A stretch of 64,000 nucleotides of DNA from Emergomyces orientalis (taxonomy: Eukaryota; Ascomycota; Eurotiomycetes; Onygenales; Ajellomycetaceae): contig MOWL01000045.1 in NCBI GenBank assembly GCA_002110485.1, positions 992,001 through 1,056,000 of the forward strand. Reading direction: 5' to 3'. Shown here piece by piece: positions 47,701 to 57,427 of this stretch. The notes under the pieces were generated by a model. That model was not told the DNA's origin, made no database searches, and was given only the letters and a program-made list of their open reading frames with translations. Position numbers and translations under genes: made by a program. Position 1 is the stretch's first letter; each line of letters begins with the position of its first letter.

Positions 47701-48254
47701 ACCATCTCGTCCAACGATATCAAATCTACAATGGATATCAGGGACGCAATATGTCACTCCAGCTGACATGGATTTGTTAAGTAAGTTAATAAAATTAACC
47801 TACCCTACTCCTTCGTCCCCTTCGATGCAGTTTACTCAACTACCCGCATTTTTATAGTCGGAGGACCCGATCGACCCCCGTCGAAACATATGATCGAACA
47901 AATGCGACAAGATGAAATGTCACGCCAAGCAGGGCTCCGCGGGCCGCCGCAACGCAGTAATACCTCGCAAACACAGGGTACTTCTGAGGAGGGCTACTGG
48001 GCCTATATGCAGCGGCAGGTACAACAGAGGACAGAGAATCTTAATATTATGGGCGATTCGATGGATCGGTTGCAAGAAAGTAGTAGTGGGTGGGCAGATG
48101 ATGTGAATAAATACGTCAAGAATCAGAAGAAGAAAGCGGTGCTGGGCGGTAAGTTTCTTTTAGAAAATCCAACTACGCCCCTTTTTTGTATATCATTAGT
48201 ATCGTGCCTTGCTAACGTACGACTATAGCCATTGGTTCTAAATTTGGATTTTGA
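44772..48254 (+). CDS. SRO7: Sro7/Lgl/tomosyn-family exocytosis regulator
   Basis: Seven exons: 44772-44858, 44920-45259, 45353-46936, 47008-47593, 47659-47780, 47858-48148 and 48229-48254, for 1011 residues. It begins MAHFLRGKQSGIHSDLSAGL, the conserved Lgl-family start, and continues with a WD40 double propeller (YGINSRINALAYDPIQSLLA, LLPIVSLAFHPRDIGKLLIG, WDPKDGRII, GIIRLWDSG). Yeast Sro7 binds the t-SNARE Sec9 and the Rab Sec4 to promote fusion of secretory vesicles at the plasma membrane. The C-terminal part (PTISNLQWISGTQY, then GYWAYMQRQVQQRTENLN through GWADDVNKYVKNQKKK) is a short R-SNARE-like helix region. The final exon is only 26 nt and encodes AIGSKFGF. All six introns are GT-AG and all phases fit. 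It is convergent with ASF1. Confidence 0.95.
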
Positions 48255-48981
48255 GAGATTGGATATTTTTTGGATGTGTGGATTTGCGGATGTACTTGTA
48301 TACTACATAGTTACCGTTGACGCAACGGATGGCTTCTTGTTTTAGGGCGGATAAACGTACTGGTAGATGCGATTCCTTCGTCAAGCATCCTACCCTACAT
48401 TTTTCTGCTCTGTACGCCTGCAACCCTAGCACGCCTTTAAGAGCAAACCAATGGAAACGAGTTTCTACAGCCCCAAGGCTGATTGTGGTAAATATAGCGG
48501 ATATTTTATTTAATAATAAATGTATCGTTCTTTATGATATGGTTTGCTAGGCTTCAAGCTTCTAAAAGCTGGGAGAGAATGGGGAGAACAAGAAAATTAG
48601 GATCTAAATATTTATGGAATCAATAAGCTACTTCGCAAGGATGTGGGGGGCATACAAGAGCCTTGGACCCGTGATCTTTTCTTTTCTGTTGTGCCTAGGG
48701 GAGGGGGGAAGAGAGTGAAAAATAAGTAAAGGTAAGCGTCATATGGGCAATAAAAAGAGAGGATGCTGTAAAATAGTCTTTGTGTATTCGTAAGTCACAT
48801 GGGGAATGAAAAAACATTGAAAAAATGGGGTAAAAATGAAATAACAGGGGAGATAGATATAATGGAAAATATGAGCGTCCAGGAGGAAGGAGGGAGGTTA
48901 AAGAGGTAGGATATAACAGAGGTAACTTTACGCCAAAAATATAAATAAAAATAAAAATAAAAATAAAGGGTAACCATTAAA
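48255..48981. other. Convergent 3' region between SRO7 and ASF1
   Basis: 727 bp, no gene. AAATAA/AATAAA tandem units at about 48939-48966 adjoin the ASF1 stop codon. Confidence 0.7.
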
Positions 48982-50170
48982 TCAGTGGGCCATCAACTCA
49001 GCCTGTTGCTGCTGTTGCTGGTCCGCTGGTGGCCGGTTCGCCTGATTATTGCCGTCTCCCTTTTGCTCCGTGTCATCACCCATCTCCACATCGTCGTCCC
49101 CTTCACCTTCGCCGCCATCATCATCCTCATCCTCATCATCGCTGCCACTGCTTTCAGCTTCTAGATCTTCGCTTCCCGCATCGGAATCGTTATCGTTATC
49201 GTCGCCTTCTTCCTCCTTATTTGGGACAGCTGGTTCGCCAACATCCCCCATCTCCTGGTCCTCACCAGGAGTGCTTACTGTCGTGATTTTCTCAGCCTCT
49301 TGAAGCTCCTTTAGCAAAGCTGCTTCGAGTTCGGCTTCCTCGGCTCCATAACCTGTTCCGTCATCATCTAAGACGTCTGCTTCTGGTTGGTCTGGCGGGT
49401 ATTCTGCAGGGGCTGAGTCGTCGGAGTCCCTGTAGGAGGATTAAAAATTATGTATTAGCAAAATATAAAATATTTTTCTTTTATTGCGGAGTAAAAGGGA
49501 GTAATGAAGGACCAGGACAAACCATTTAATGGCAAAACGCGTCACTCTTGGTTTTTCAGCCAGTACGTTCCGTCGAATTTTCTCAATGATAGGTTTAGAG
49601 GGCGGCTCAGCGTTGAGTTCTTCGGAGTCGTATTCATTGTTCACGTAGTATCCAACACGGACAAACTCCCGTCCGTCATAGCTGCAGGTGAGCAGTATCA
49701 CCGTCACACCTAATATTTCAGAGGCTGGGATTCTTTTAAGGTCTGGTGGGTCTGCTTCGAAGATGAATTTATTGACGCCAACAGGTATGGGCCCGACTAA
49801 TAGAGAATCGAGCTCTTGGTCATGTTCAGATCTAACCGGCCAGTCAAGTTAGTATGATGCGACAACTAATTCGGCTTCGAATTGTGTGAATAAAACTCCT
49901 GGCAGACTTACGAGGTTGCGGAGCCGACGTAGGTGAGTTTCCATTCTAGATCTGAGGCGGGGCAATTCTGTCAGGGCATTTTTCTTCTTCTTCTTCTTGT
50001 TTTTGTTTGTTTTTGTTTGCCCACCTCTTCATTGCGCGATAAGGAAGGGGTAAGCAATTACCTTTTTGCAGCTGTTCAAGGCATTCGAAGGTAATTTTGA
50101 ATTCATAAGGGGCCAGGAATGGCGCGGGGTTATTGATAACCCGCACACCAAGGAGCGAGACAACGGACAT
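48982..50170 (-). CDS. ASF1: Histone H3-H4 chaperone Asf1
   Basis: Four exons on the minus strand: 50062-50170, 49912-49951 (40 nt), 49523-49831 and 48982-49429, for 301 residues. It starts MSVVSLLGVRVINNPAPFLA and contains the conserved core DLEWKLTYVGSATSSEHDQE, then LDSLLVGPIPVGVNKFIFEA and VGYYVNNEYDSEEL, ending at about residue 155 with RVTRFAIKW. Asf1 escorts H3-H4 dimers to CAF-1 and HIR and aids histone acetylation during replication and transcription. The C-terminal 145 residues are a long acidic tail (Glu/Asp runs, then six Gln), which is usual in fungal Asf1. The exon 2 acceptor is CTCAG at 49952-49953; an alternative acceptor upstream (CTGACAG) would break the conserved frame. It is divergent from RNA14. 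Confidence 0.95.
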
Positions 50171-50399
50171 TTGGAAGCGGAGTGGGTGTAGTGACTGTTG
50201 AAAGACGCAGAACCAATGTCAAGGCGGAATATATATGTAGGTTGTAGATTGAAGAGAAAAGTGAGAAGAGAGATAAGGAAGTTCTTTTTAGATGTAGTTA
50301 TATCAGTGTGCTTGTAGATTATGTTTCTCGCTGCTGACGCGCTGGGACGAGCCACTTCCGGATTTGGTCGCGTTTGGCGGCGTTTTAGCGTGTTAGACC

Positions 50400-50408
50400 C
50401 ACGTGACG
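50400..50408 (+). promoter_or_regulatory. CACGTGACG element
   Basis: CACGTG E-box overlapping a TGACG CRE-type half-site, roughly 230 bp from the ASF1 start and 370 bp from the RNA14 start. It shares its CACGTGAC core with the site upstream of SRO7. Confidence 0.5.
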
Positions 50409-50574
50409 TTTGGATTACCTTTTCGGAAGTGAGGCTCAAAACCAGGCCAACCTCGTACTTTACTGCAGGATTTGAAGCGACAAACATCGTCAAACTAACA
50501 CAGACTTCTCAACCTGCTTTCCCTCGACGTGGTTGTGTTGCTGTGACTGTTAACGATTCTATTCTATTAATTTC

Positions 50575-50584
50575 TACGGAGTAC
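50575..50584 (+). repeat. TACGGAGTAC motif
   Basis: Third location of the 9-mer found in the hairpin at 2914-2953. It lies 190 bp upstream of RNA14. Confidence 0.8.
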
Positions 50585-50773
50585 TGGCTAGTTCATTGGT
50601 TTTTTATGGTCTGCAGGACTGTGTCGTGCTTTTTTAATATTTTCGGTTCGCTTCTACCTATCCCCTCCCTTTGCTGCATACTAGCTTTTCAATCGCTGAC
50701 CTTCCTTTAAAGAATTATATCGATAGCTCTAGCCCGGTCCAACCTTTTCGATCCGCAGTTCGTTTCCTAAGTC

Positions 50774-53700
50774 ATGGCAGAGGATGAAGCCGAAAAAGCA
50801 TTTTTTCAAGCGCAGGCCTTGAATGTGGATACTGTGGGCTATGATGCAGCTGGGGAGCAGGATGCAGATAGTTCAGATTCAGACGATTATGATCCTTCAA
50901 AAACAGTTCAAGATCATCAAGATCAGTATTCTGCGCAGTTAACAGATTCAAAACAGAGTGCTGTTTCAAATACTTCTTCTCCTTCAGCTTCCGTGCAGCG
51001 GAGGTCTATGTCCCAAGATTTCTCTGAAGCCGTGCAAAATAGTCATACTTTTCCTCCTTCTCAAATACCTTCCAGATCTGAATCCAGAGACCCTGCTTCT
51101 CTTCCCCCTTCCAACTCCACCATTCCTGTACAAGAACCGGCCCAGGTCATGGGCAATTTTGTTGTTGAGGAGGATAGTGACGGGGATAGAGGCGATGCTG
51201 AATATGAGCCCCCTGCGGCGTTAAGTCATGTCCACGGTGATGGTGGTGATGATGACGAGGACCAAGACGAGAATGACGATGAGGATGAAAACGATGATAA
51301 TGTGGCGTCTGGTCCTTCTGGCAGTCGTCAGCATTCCCTTTCTCAAAATGTCAATGAAAATGTTTCTCAATATCATGTATCACATCAACTGCAGATTGTT
51401 CAAGACAAAAACACTCCTCCTCAAGATGTTCCTCCTAATAGCTCATCTCTTACTCCTTCCTATGTTGGTATTTCGGTGCCAAGTGATGGCGCCTCCAATT
51501 ATTTGCAGGACGATTCGAAACCACCGACCATGACAGCGGGTGATACTGCCCCTCAATCTGCCAACAGGTCTATGTCCTCGACTCCTACGGCCGCTGTGGC
51601 TTCGCGAGGCCGCCTTCCGCATGATCGAGTGGGTATACTGGAGGATAGGATTCAAGCCGATCCCCGCGGTGATACGGACGCTTGGTTGGAGTTGATTAAC
51701 GAACACCGCACCCGGAATAAGCTTGATAGTGCGCGAGAGGTCTACGAGAGATTTTTCAAGGTTTTCCCATCCGCTGTAAGTCATCGGTTCTGACAAGGAA
51801 AAGAGAATTTTTCATAACAAAGGAAGTCTATACTAATTTTTTTCCTCTTTAGGCTGAGCAGTGGGTCGCATATGCGAACATGGAGTCAGAAAATAACGAA
51901 CTGTATCGATTAGAGCAGATTTTTAATAAGAGTCTCTTGTCCATACCTAATGTCCAGTTATGGTCCGTATATCTCGATTATGTTCGTCGCCGTAATAATT
52001 TAACCACAGATACGACTGGCCAAGCTCGAGGTATCATTTCATCCGCCTACGACTTTGCTTTGCAGAATATTGGAGTTGATAAAGACTCCACGCCCATTTG
52101 GGTTGATTACATCCAGTTCATCCGCTCCGGACCCGGAAACATTGGTGGTTCCGGCTGGCAAGATCAACAGAAGATGGATCTTTTACGAAAAGCTTACCAG
52201 AGAGCCATATGTGTTCCTACGCAGGCTGTTAATACCTTTTGGAAAGAGTACGATCAGTTTGAAATGGGCCTGAACAAGTTGACTGTACGTTCATTTTAAC
52301 CCATCACCCCCCTCTACAATGAAATAAGGGGCTAATTTTTGCACTGTCTGAACTACCTAGGGTCGAAAATTCCTACAGGAAAGATCCCCGGGCTATATGA
52401 CAGCGCGAAGTTCTTTTACAGAGCTGCAAAACATCACCAGAGAACTCGTTCGTGCCTCATTGCCTAGACTGCCTCCCGCGCCTGGATGTGAGGGTGAGGA
52501 AAAGTACAATGAACAAGTAGAAATATGGAAGCGCTGGATTAAATGGGAAAAGGAAGATCCTTTAGTACTGAAGGATGAGGATGCCGGTGCTGGCTACAAG
52601 GCTCGAGTGCTCTACGTTTACCGGCAGGCGCTGATGGCACTCAGATTCTTGCCAGAAACATGGTTTGATGCTGCAGATTTCTGTTTCCAAAATGGAATGG
52701 AGACTGAGGGCAACGATTTCTTAAAACAAGGAATAGATGCCAATCCAGAGAGCTGTTTACTTGCCTTTAAACTCGCCGATCGACTTGAAGTTACCACGGA
52801 ATCTGAGCAGGACTCCAGAAAGCGTGGCATTAAAGTCAGAGAGCCGTATGACAGACTGCTTGATGCGCTTTATGACTTGATTTCGAAAGCCAAGGCGCAA
52901 GAGATTAAGGATATTGCTTTCGTTGAAGAGAGCTTTTCTTCTCAAGCAGACAACTCCCAGCAGCATGTTATGGTTCTCAGTAATGAAGATGATGAGGATG
53001 ATGGAGACGATGCTACCAAGGCAAGAGAAGCAGCGAAACATAGCCAGATTGAAGCTTTGAAAAAGAGGCATGCGGAGGAAATTGGACAATTGTCGAAAAC
53101 CATCTCCTTTGCTTGGATTGCTCTCATGCGATCTATGCGCCGTATTCAGGGGAAAGGGAAACCAGGAGAAATGGCAGGATCACGGCAGATTTTTGCTGAT
53201 GCGCGCAAGCGCGGGCGCATAACTAGCGATGTCTACATCGCGAGTGCGTTGCTAGAACATTACTGCTATAAAGATCCTGCGGCGACCAAGATATTCGAGC
53301 GCGGGGCAAAATTATTTCCCGAGGATGAAAACTTCACTCTCGAATATCTTAAACATCTTATTGACATCAACGACATTACCAGTACGTTACATTTTGCCAA
53401 TCTATATTTTATCTTATTCATTCATGCAAATAATTTTCCATAACTGACATTCTGTTAATCCTAGATGCGAGAGCGGTATTCGAGACTTCTGTCAGGAGAC
53501 TGGCAGCAAACCCAAACAACACACCCAAAGCGAAACCCATCTTCGCCTTCATGCACGAGCACGAATCCAGATACGGAGATATGGCCCAGATCCTAAACCT
53601 CGAGGCTAGAATGCGAGAGTTATTCCCCGAAGACCCGGTCCTCAAACAATTCCCCCACCGCTTCTCTACACCAACCTTCGACCCCACTGCCTTCCAACCA

Positions 53701-54456
53701 ATCCTCTCCCCGTCCCAAACGAAACCAAAACTATCTTCCATTCCCATGGCAGAGATGCAATCACGCCAGGACTCCCCCTCTACTCGGTATCTGGGAGCAC
53801 CAGGGGCAGCAACAGCACCAGCTCCAACAACAACTCACTCTCCCAAACGAGCCTTCGCGCTCGAAGAATTCGACGACGACTCATCGAATCGCCCGCGTAA
53901 ATTCATGCGGGCTGAGTCACCTCTGAAAGGCGCAGCGGGCCGGCGGCTGAATCAGCAGAAGCAACAGATTCAACAGCAGGTGGTGAATGGCGGCGGTGTA
54001 GGCGGCGGAGGGGGTGGAGGAGGAGGCGGTATGGGTGGTGGTTATGGTGGTGGTGGTGGTGGTGGTGGTGGTGGACAAGGGAACAAACCACCTATCCCAG
54101 TTCCGCTGCCAAGGGAGATCATGTTCTTGCTCAGCATCATCCCAGCCGCGTCAACATATGATGCTACGAAGTTTTCGCCGGAGAAGATGGTCGGGTTATT
54201 GCGGCACTTAGATATTCCGACGTCGGTGGGTCAGCTTAGACCGCCCGCTCCCCCGCATGGGTTGGGTGGTGGTGGTGGGATGACGGGGGGTATGAATCGT
54301 GGGCAGTATATGGGTAGGTTTCCTCTTGGATCTTGAATTGCTCGCCCTCTCTCTTCCCCTCTCCATTTTCCCCCCTTCGTTTCCTTTTGCGAGAAGCAAA
54401 CATGATTGACTAATGTTTTTTGTGTACGTGTAGGTGGCTACCGTCCCGGTTCTTAG
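50774..54456 (+). CDS. RNA14: Rna14, scaffold of the mRNA 3'-end processing factor CF IA
   Basis: Five exons: 50774-51775, 51853-52284, 52361-53381, 53465-54313 and 54434-54456, for 1108 residues. Rna14 (human CstF77) dimerises through HAT repeats and holds Rna15 and Pcf11 for cleavage and polyadenylation of pre-mRNA. The first about 270 residues are acidic and disordered. HAT repeats then start at DAWLELINEHRTRNKLDSAR and continue through AEQWVAYANMESENNELYRL, IWKRWIKWEKEDPL, FLPETWFDAADFCF and SRQIFADARKRGR to about residue 880. Near the C-terminus, after a Gln/Gly-rich linker with long Gly runs, PLPREIMFLLSIIPAAST followed by FSPEKMVGLLRHLDIP matches the monkeytail region that binds Rna15. 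The last exon is 23 nt and ends GGYRPGS. All introns are GT-AG and in phase. Confidence 0.95.
53985..54080 (+). repeat. GGN/GGT triplet tract encoding polyglycine in RNA14
   Basis: A GGT/GGA/GGC triplet array encodes Gly runs interrupted by Val, Met and Tyr, just before the Rna15-binding segment. Confidence 0.9.
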
Positions 54457-56112
54457 ATGTAAACTATCTAATGGCATTAATTGATTGGCATTGTTGTTCA
54501 CTAGTGGCATTCGACCTGCGCGCATTCCTCCGGTTTTCCTTTCTCATAGCTCTTTCTGGTCACTGCTTTTTCCAATAATGATTGTGCCCACTGATCTAGC
54601 AGTTGCCAAATTATATCATCTACTGCCAAACCTAAAATATAATATTTTAAAAAAAGGGAAGAAAAGAAAGCAAAGAGGGGGGATGGCGGCGTGGGGGATC
54701 CTTTTTCATTCTTTTCTTATCCTCATTTTTAATTGATGCTGGCTTGGTTTCTTGCGGGATGCTAGATGTTGGTCTTCTTTTTTTCCCCTTTTTCTTACCT
54801 CTTCTGTTTCGCTTTGCGATCAGACTGTCCTCATGCGGATGCAGAGAAAGCTCCCTAGGTAGGCAGGAGGAGAGGGGCAAAGTCAAGTTCTTTCATATTA
54901 CTGTTATTACAAAATTAGGTGTTCCTCTCCCTTGTACTGGGCATTTTGCTTGTGACCTGCCATTTTTCCTCCTTGGGTTTTATTTTTGTGGTGTTTTCTT
55001 CTTTTTCTGCCCCTTTCTAGCGTCGTCATCGTCGTCGTCGTCGTCTGTCGTCGTCGAAATATGTATCATATATGTACGGATGGATGGGAGAGAAGGAACC
55101 AGTTAGGTTAGATTTGGGAATTGGAATATTTCCTTTATTGATTTTCCCTTTCACCTTTTTGAGATGTTTCCTTAAAATCACTTCAAAAAGCTGGGAATTT
55201 GGATTTTTTTCTTTTTTTTTCTGTGTTTCCCCCCCCCCCACACACAGTATGCTATGCTAGTCGAGAGAGGGCGGCATGAAATGTAGGACGCCTTTGTAGG
55301 TTCTTCCTTTACTCCCTTTGACAATTCAGTTGCTATGAAAGAAACAGGTTACAGAGTAAGCAACAAACCGTAGGGTCTTTTTAATTATCATAGAAACTTT
55401 ACATTCAAATGTATATTGCCCTCAAACGCTAAAGTTAATGGGCGACTTTCTTATCCAACCTTAGCCTAACATTATCTTAACATCGATCCCCTGGGTGTTT
55501 CCCCTTTTCGGCATCCATATTTTTCTTTTTCTACACCAAATCGAAGGAGAATGAACAGTGACAGACAACGATGGAGGGGATTTGTATAAGGAGATCCCGC
55601 CCCGCCTTCACCACTAAATATGTAATATATGGATGGGGATGGGTGGGAAAGCTCTAGGCATTCATTTGCAGAGGCTGGTGATGCTGTTCTTTTTGATATG
55701 CTTCCCCAGAGTGAGCATGAGAGGACTGGAGCTGGAGGTTTCTATGTTGTCTCCTCGCAGGGGATTTCTTTTCTTTTCTTTTTGCCCCCGTCCCCCCCGT
55801 CCTGTCTAGATATATTGAGAGTTTAATGTTCAGCGGCCATACACATTTTTAGGGGGGATGATAGGATGTTGTGCGTATATGGCTGACCTGCTGGAAGAGA
55901 AGAAAAAAAAGAGTGAAAAAGAGACAGGGAGAGAAAGAGAAGACATGGTACCTAGGCATATCTGGACTCAGCAAGCGGGCCTGATGGAGAGATTTTCCCT
56001 TCTTCCTCTCCCAGCCTGACATATGGGAGATTGTGTCAAACCTACCTCTCCTGCCTTACCTATCCTTTACCTACCCCTTGCCTTGGGTGCCTCAAGAAGT
56101 TCCTGCAGAGAA

Positions 56113-56138
56113 TACCTAGGTAAATACCTACCTAGGTA
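56113..56138. repeat. Two TACCTAGGTA palindromes 6 bp apart
   Basis: Perfect copies at 56113-56122 and 56129-56138, with partial copies just before (TACCTACC). A near-copy TACCTAGGCA lies at about 55949. Confidence 0.88.
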
Positions 56139-56221
56139 GCTGGGAACAGGAAGAGCGTTACCAATAGGAACTCGTGGACTTGGGCTGGGGATCTCGGGAT
56201 ATTTTCCCCTTCTTAATTGGG

Positions 56222-56246
56222 CTGTGTTGTGTTGTGTTGTGTTGTG
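56222..56246 (+). repeat. (GTTGT)n pentanucleotide repeat
   Basis: About five tandem units in the Argonaute upstream region. Confidence 0.9.
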
Positions 56247-57427
56247 ATATTCTGTACCCAGTACAGGATATCCTTCCTTCCTCCTCCTCTTCCTCCCCCT
56301 CTTGCTTCTTGCTTCTACTCAACCTCCTGCGATCTCTTATATCTTCTCTCTTTTCTCTCTTTTCCCCCTTTTCACTTCTTCTTTTCCTCCATCATTTGGA
56401 TACCCAGCTTGGTCACTCTCTTATCTTTCGTCCTGTGTTTTATCTCGTGGCCTTCTTCTGCCTCTCTAACAGAATCACGACCTTCTATGTCTGCTCTTTG
56501 CTCTCTGCTCTCTGCTCTCTGCCTTGCTCTACCCAGAATAAGCTTGATTGCATCTCAGCTTATCTTCAGTGGCTGCTATTTTCACTACCAACATCCTCAA
56601 AAGGATCCTCAAGGTCTCCTATACTTGCTCATTAGCTTCCCGTGTTTTTAACTAGGTGAGCTATCCTCAATCCTCTAGGAAGTCATGACTTCGTCTTCTC
56701 TCGAGACTTTTCCTTACCAATGTTTACACTCTTGCTCTGCCCTTTATCTCTTTCTCTCTCTCTTTCTCTATATCGCGCGCTCGATCAAATGTAATTCCTA
56801 CTTCATCTTCTCCTCACTTTCCTGCCAGATCTCTCTCTTACGCTGCTTTTATTACACACTTAATAGTAGTGCCAGCATCTCTCCGCTGAGATATCATTTT
56901 CTTCTCACCCTTCCTTAGCCTCACTTTCTTGTGGAACAACCCCCAAACACACAGATAGGCGGACGGACGAATGCATCCTGCAGCCACCTTACCTTACAAA
57001 CTGCATCTGCCTGTTAGTTCCATTGCCGCATTGCTGCAAGCTGCCATTATTACTATCCATCGTTTGAATTGATTTCACTCATCTTACTATCCGCATGTTT
57101 TGTTTTTGCTTATTCTTTTTCTTTCTTCTGCGTGTTTGCCTGCTTGCTCCCCATCCCCAAAACACCCTTCAACACCCCAAAATATCAACCTATCCGTCAT
57201 ATCACGACTTCTTGCTATTTGCCAGCCATCGAACTTAACAGCATTACCTTCGGGTTGTCAGCTAGTATTTCCTCGAGTATTTCCTCGTTTCGGCTCCTTG
57301 TTCGTCAATTCCCTTCCTGCCATCACGTTCCCCCGCACAGATATATCATACTTTCCTCCATATATCTGCTCTGATTCAGTTCAGGACAACCACTAATTCT
57401 GCAATTCCATTGATAGGCTAGAATATT

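Larger units (their letters stand above)
50171..50773. promoter_or_regulatory. Bidirectional promoter region, ASF1 and RNA14
   Basis: 603 bp separate the two start codons. CACGTGACG at 50400-50408 lies near the middle and combines an E-box with a TGACG half-site. TACGGAGTAC lies at 50575-50584 on the RNA14 side. Confidence 0.6.
54457..57427. other. Long upstream region of the Argonaute gene, about 3 kb
   Basis: No supportable gene. It contains a GTC/GTT triplet run near 55022-55050, a GTTGT pentamer array (56222-56246), two TACCTAGGTA palindromes (56113-56138) and a long pyrimidine-rich stretch (about 56270-56520). The last kilobase is CT-rich and probably is transcribed leader. Several small upstream open frames (for example 56685-56918) would be upstream ORFs if so. 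Confidence 0.6.
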
